Shown in pieces: positions 63,751-64,000 of a stretch of DNA of 64,000 nucleotides. The stretch comes from Sycon ciliatum (Eukaryota > Porifera > Calcarea > Leucosolenida > Sycettidae). The position numbers and the translations under genes are program-made. The notes beneath the pieces were generated by a model that did no database searches, was not told the origin of the DNA, and was given only the letters and a program-made list of their open reading frames with translations. The number at the start of each line of letters is the position of its first letter. Positions within the stretch are counted from its first letter, which is position 1. The stretch spans positions 25,132,941 to 25,196,940 of the forward strand of contig NC_088654.1 of the NCBI RefSeq assembly GCF_964019385.1, written 5' to 3'.

Positions 63751-64000
63751 GTTAGTGGGTTGTAGAGTGGTGTGACATCTTTTTTCTAATATGACTCTAA
63801 TTACGAGTATTTGTGTAGAAAGTGATCATGATCATCTTTGTTTTAACTCGGATACCGTGCTGAGCCAGTAATAAGCTTTTGTCCCCTATTATCGCACTTT
63901 CTGACTGTTTATCATCTTGTTGCAGTCGCGGATAGTTGCTGCATGACTCGTTCTCATGTGTGATCAATTCTGACTTAGTTTGTGTAGGAAGTGATCATGA

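Overview
This is animal (metazoan) nuclear DNA. The one host gene that can be supported, on the + strand, is a receptor-type protein tyrosine phosphatase (RPTP) split into about 30 short exons with GT-AG introns. Phase-1 fibronectin type III (FN3) exons, tandem PTP domains, Penelope-like, hAT, pogo/Tigger, gypsy and non-LTR elements, and many TA-flanked MITEs all fit an invertebrate, perhaps a non-bilaterian or basal deuterostome. The species cannot be named from sequence alone.

Host gene: the 5' end lies upstream of the window and the last exon(s) downstream. From 4947 to 38358 come ten FN3-like domains, mostly one per phase 1-1 exon. Domains 2, 4 and 6 are divergent and Cys-containing. The tenth is split by an intron and carries six consecutive Arg, a likely furin-type site. 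A transmembrane exon (39937-40033) ends at a GC-AG intron. A short basic juxtamembrane exon is followed by a complete Ig-like domain split over two exons (41523-41720, 48977-49114). Predicted topology puts this Ig domain inside the cell, which is unusual. Then come PTP domain D1 (49744-57930), with intact HCSAGVGRTG and WPD motifs, and D2 (58863-63750), which lacks several catalytic residues and looks like a pseudophosphatase.

The introns are packed with mobile DNA. 105-2146: complete Tigger/pogo transposon with an open transposase. 3066-6332: non-LTR fragments around the first FN3 exon. 6333-13860: decayed gypsy element whose integrase is interrupted by a second LTR element (8851-12789); each LTR of that element carries a further LINE insertion, and both LTRs reduce to 369 bp once the inserts are removed. 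16.5-19.3 kb: hAT-like and other TIR elements. 19.9-26.2 kb: LTR fragments, MITEs, a largely intact LINE reverse transcriptase and other LINE pieces. 30.7-31.8 kb: near-perfect Penelope-like palindrome. 32.7-34.8 kb: a foldback unit with a 14-bp direct flanking repeat, one arm interrupted by an unknown TIR element. 38.4-39.1 kb: nested MITEs. 43457-47479: young non-autonomous LTR element with 1086-bp LTRs. 48-63 kb: many TA-flanked MITEs, long microsatellites, a 520-bp G/A-rich tract, a 43-bp minisatellite and partial duplications of exon starts.

No rRNA, CRISPR, operon or bacterial feature was seen. Most open frames are shadows or simple repeats. Exon boundaries were read by eye from splice consensus plus preserved phase; no transcript evidence was available.
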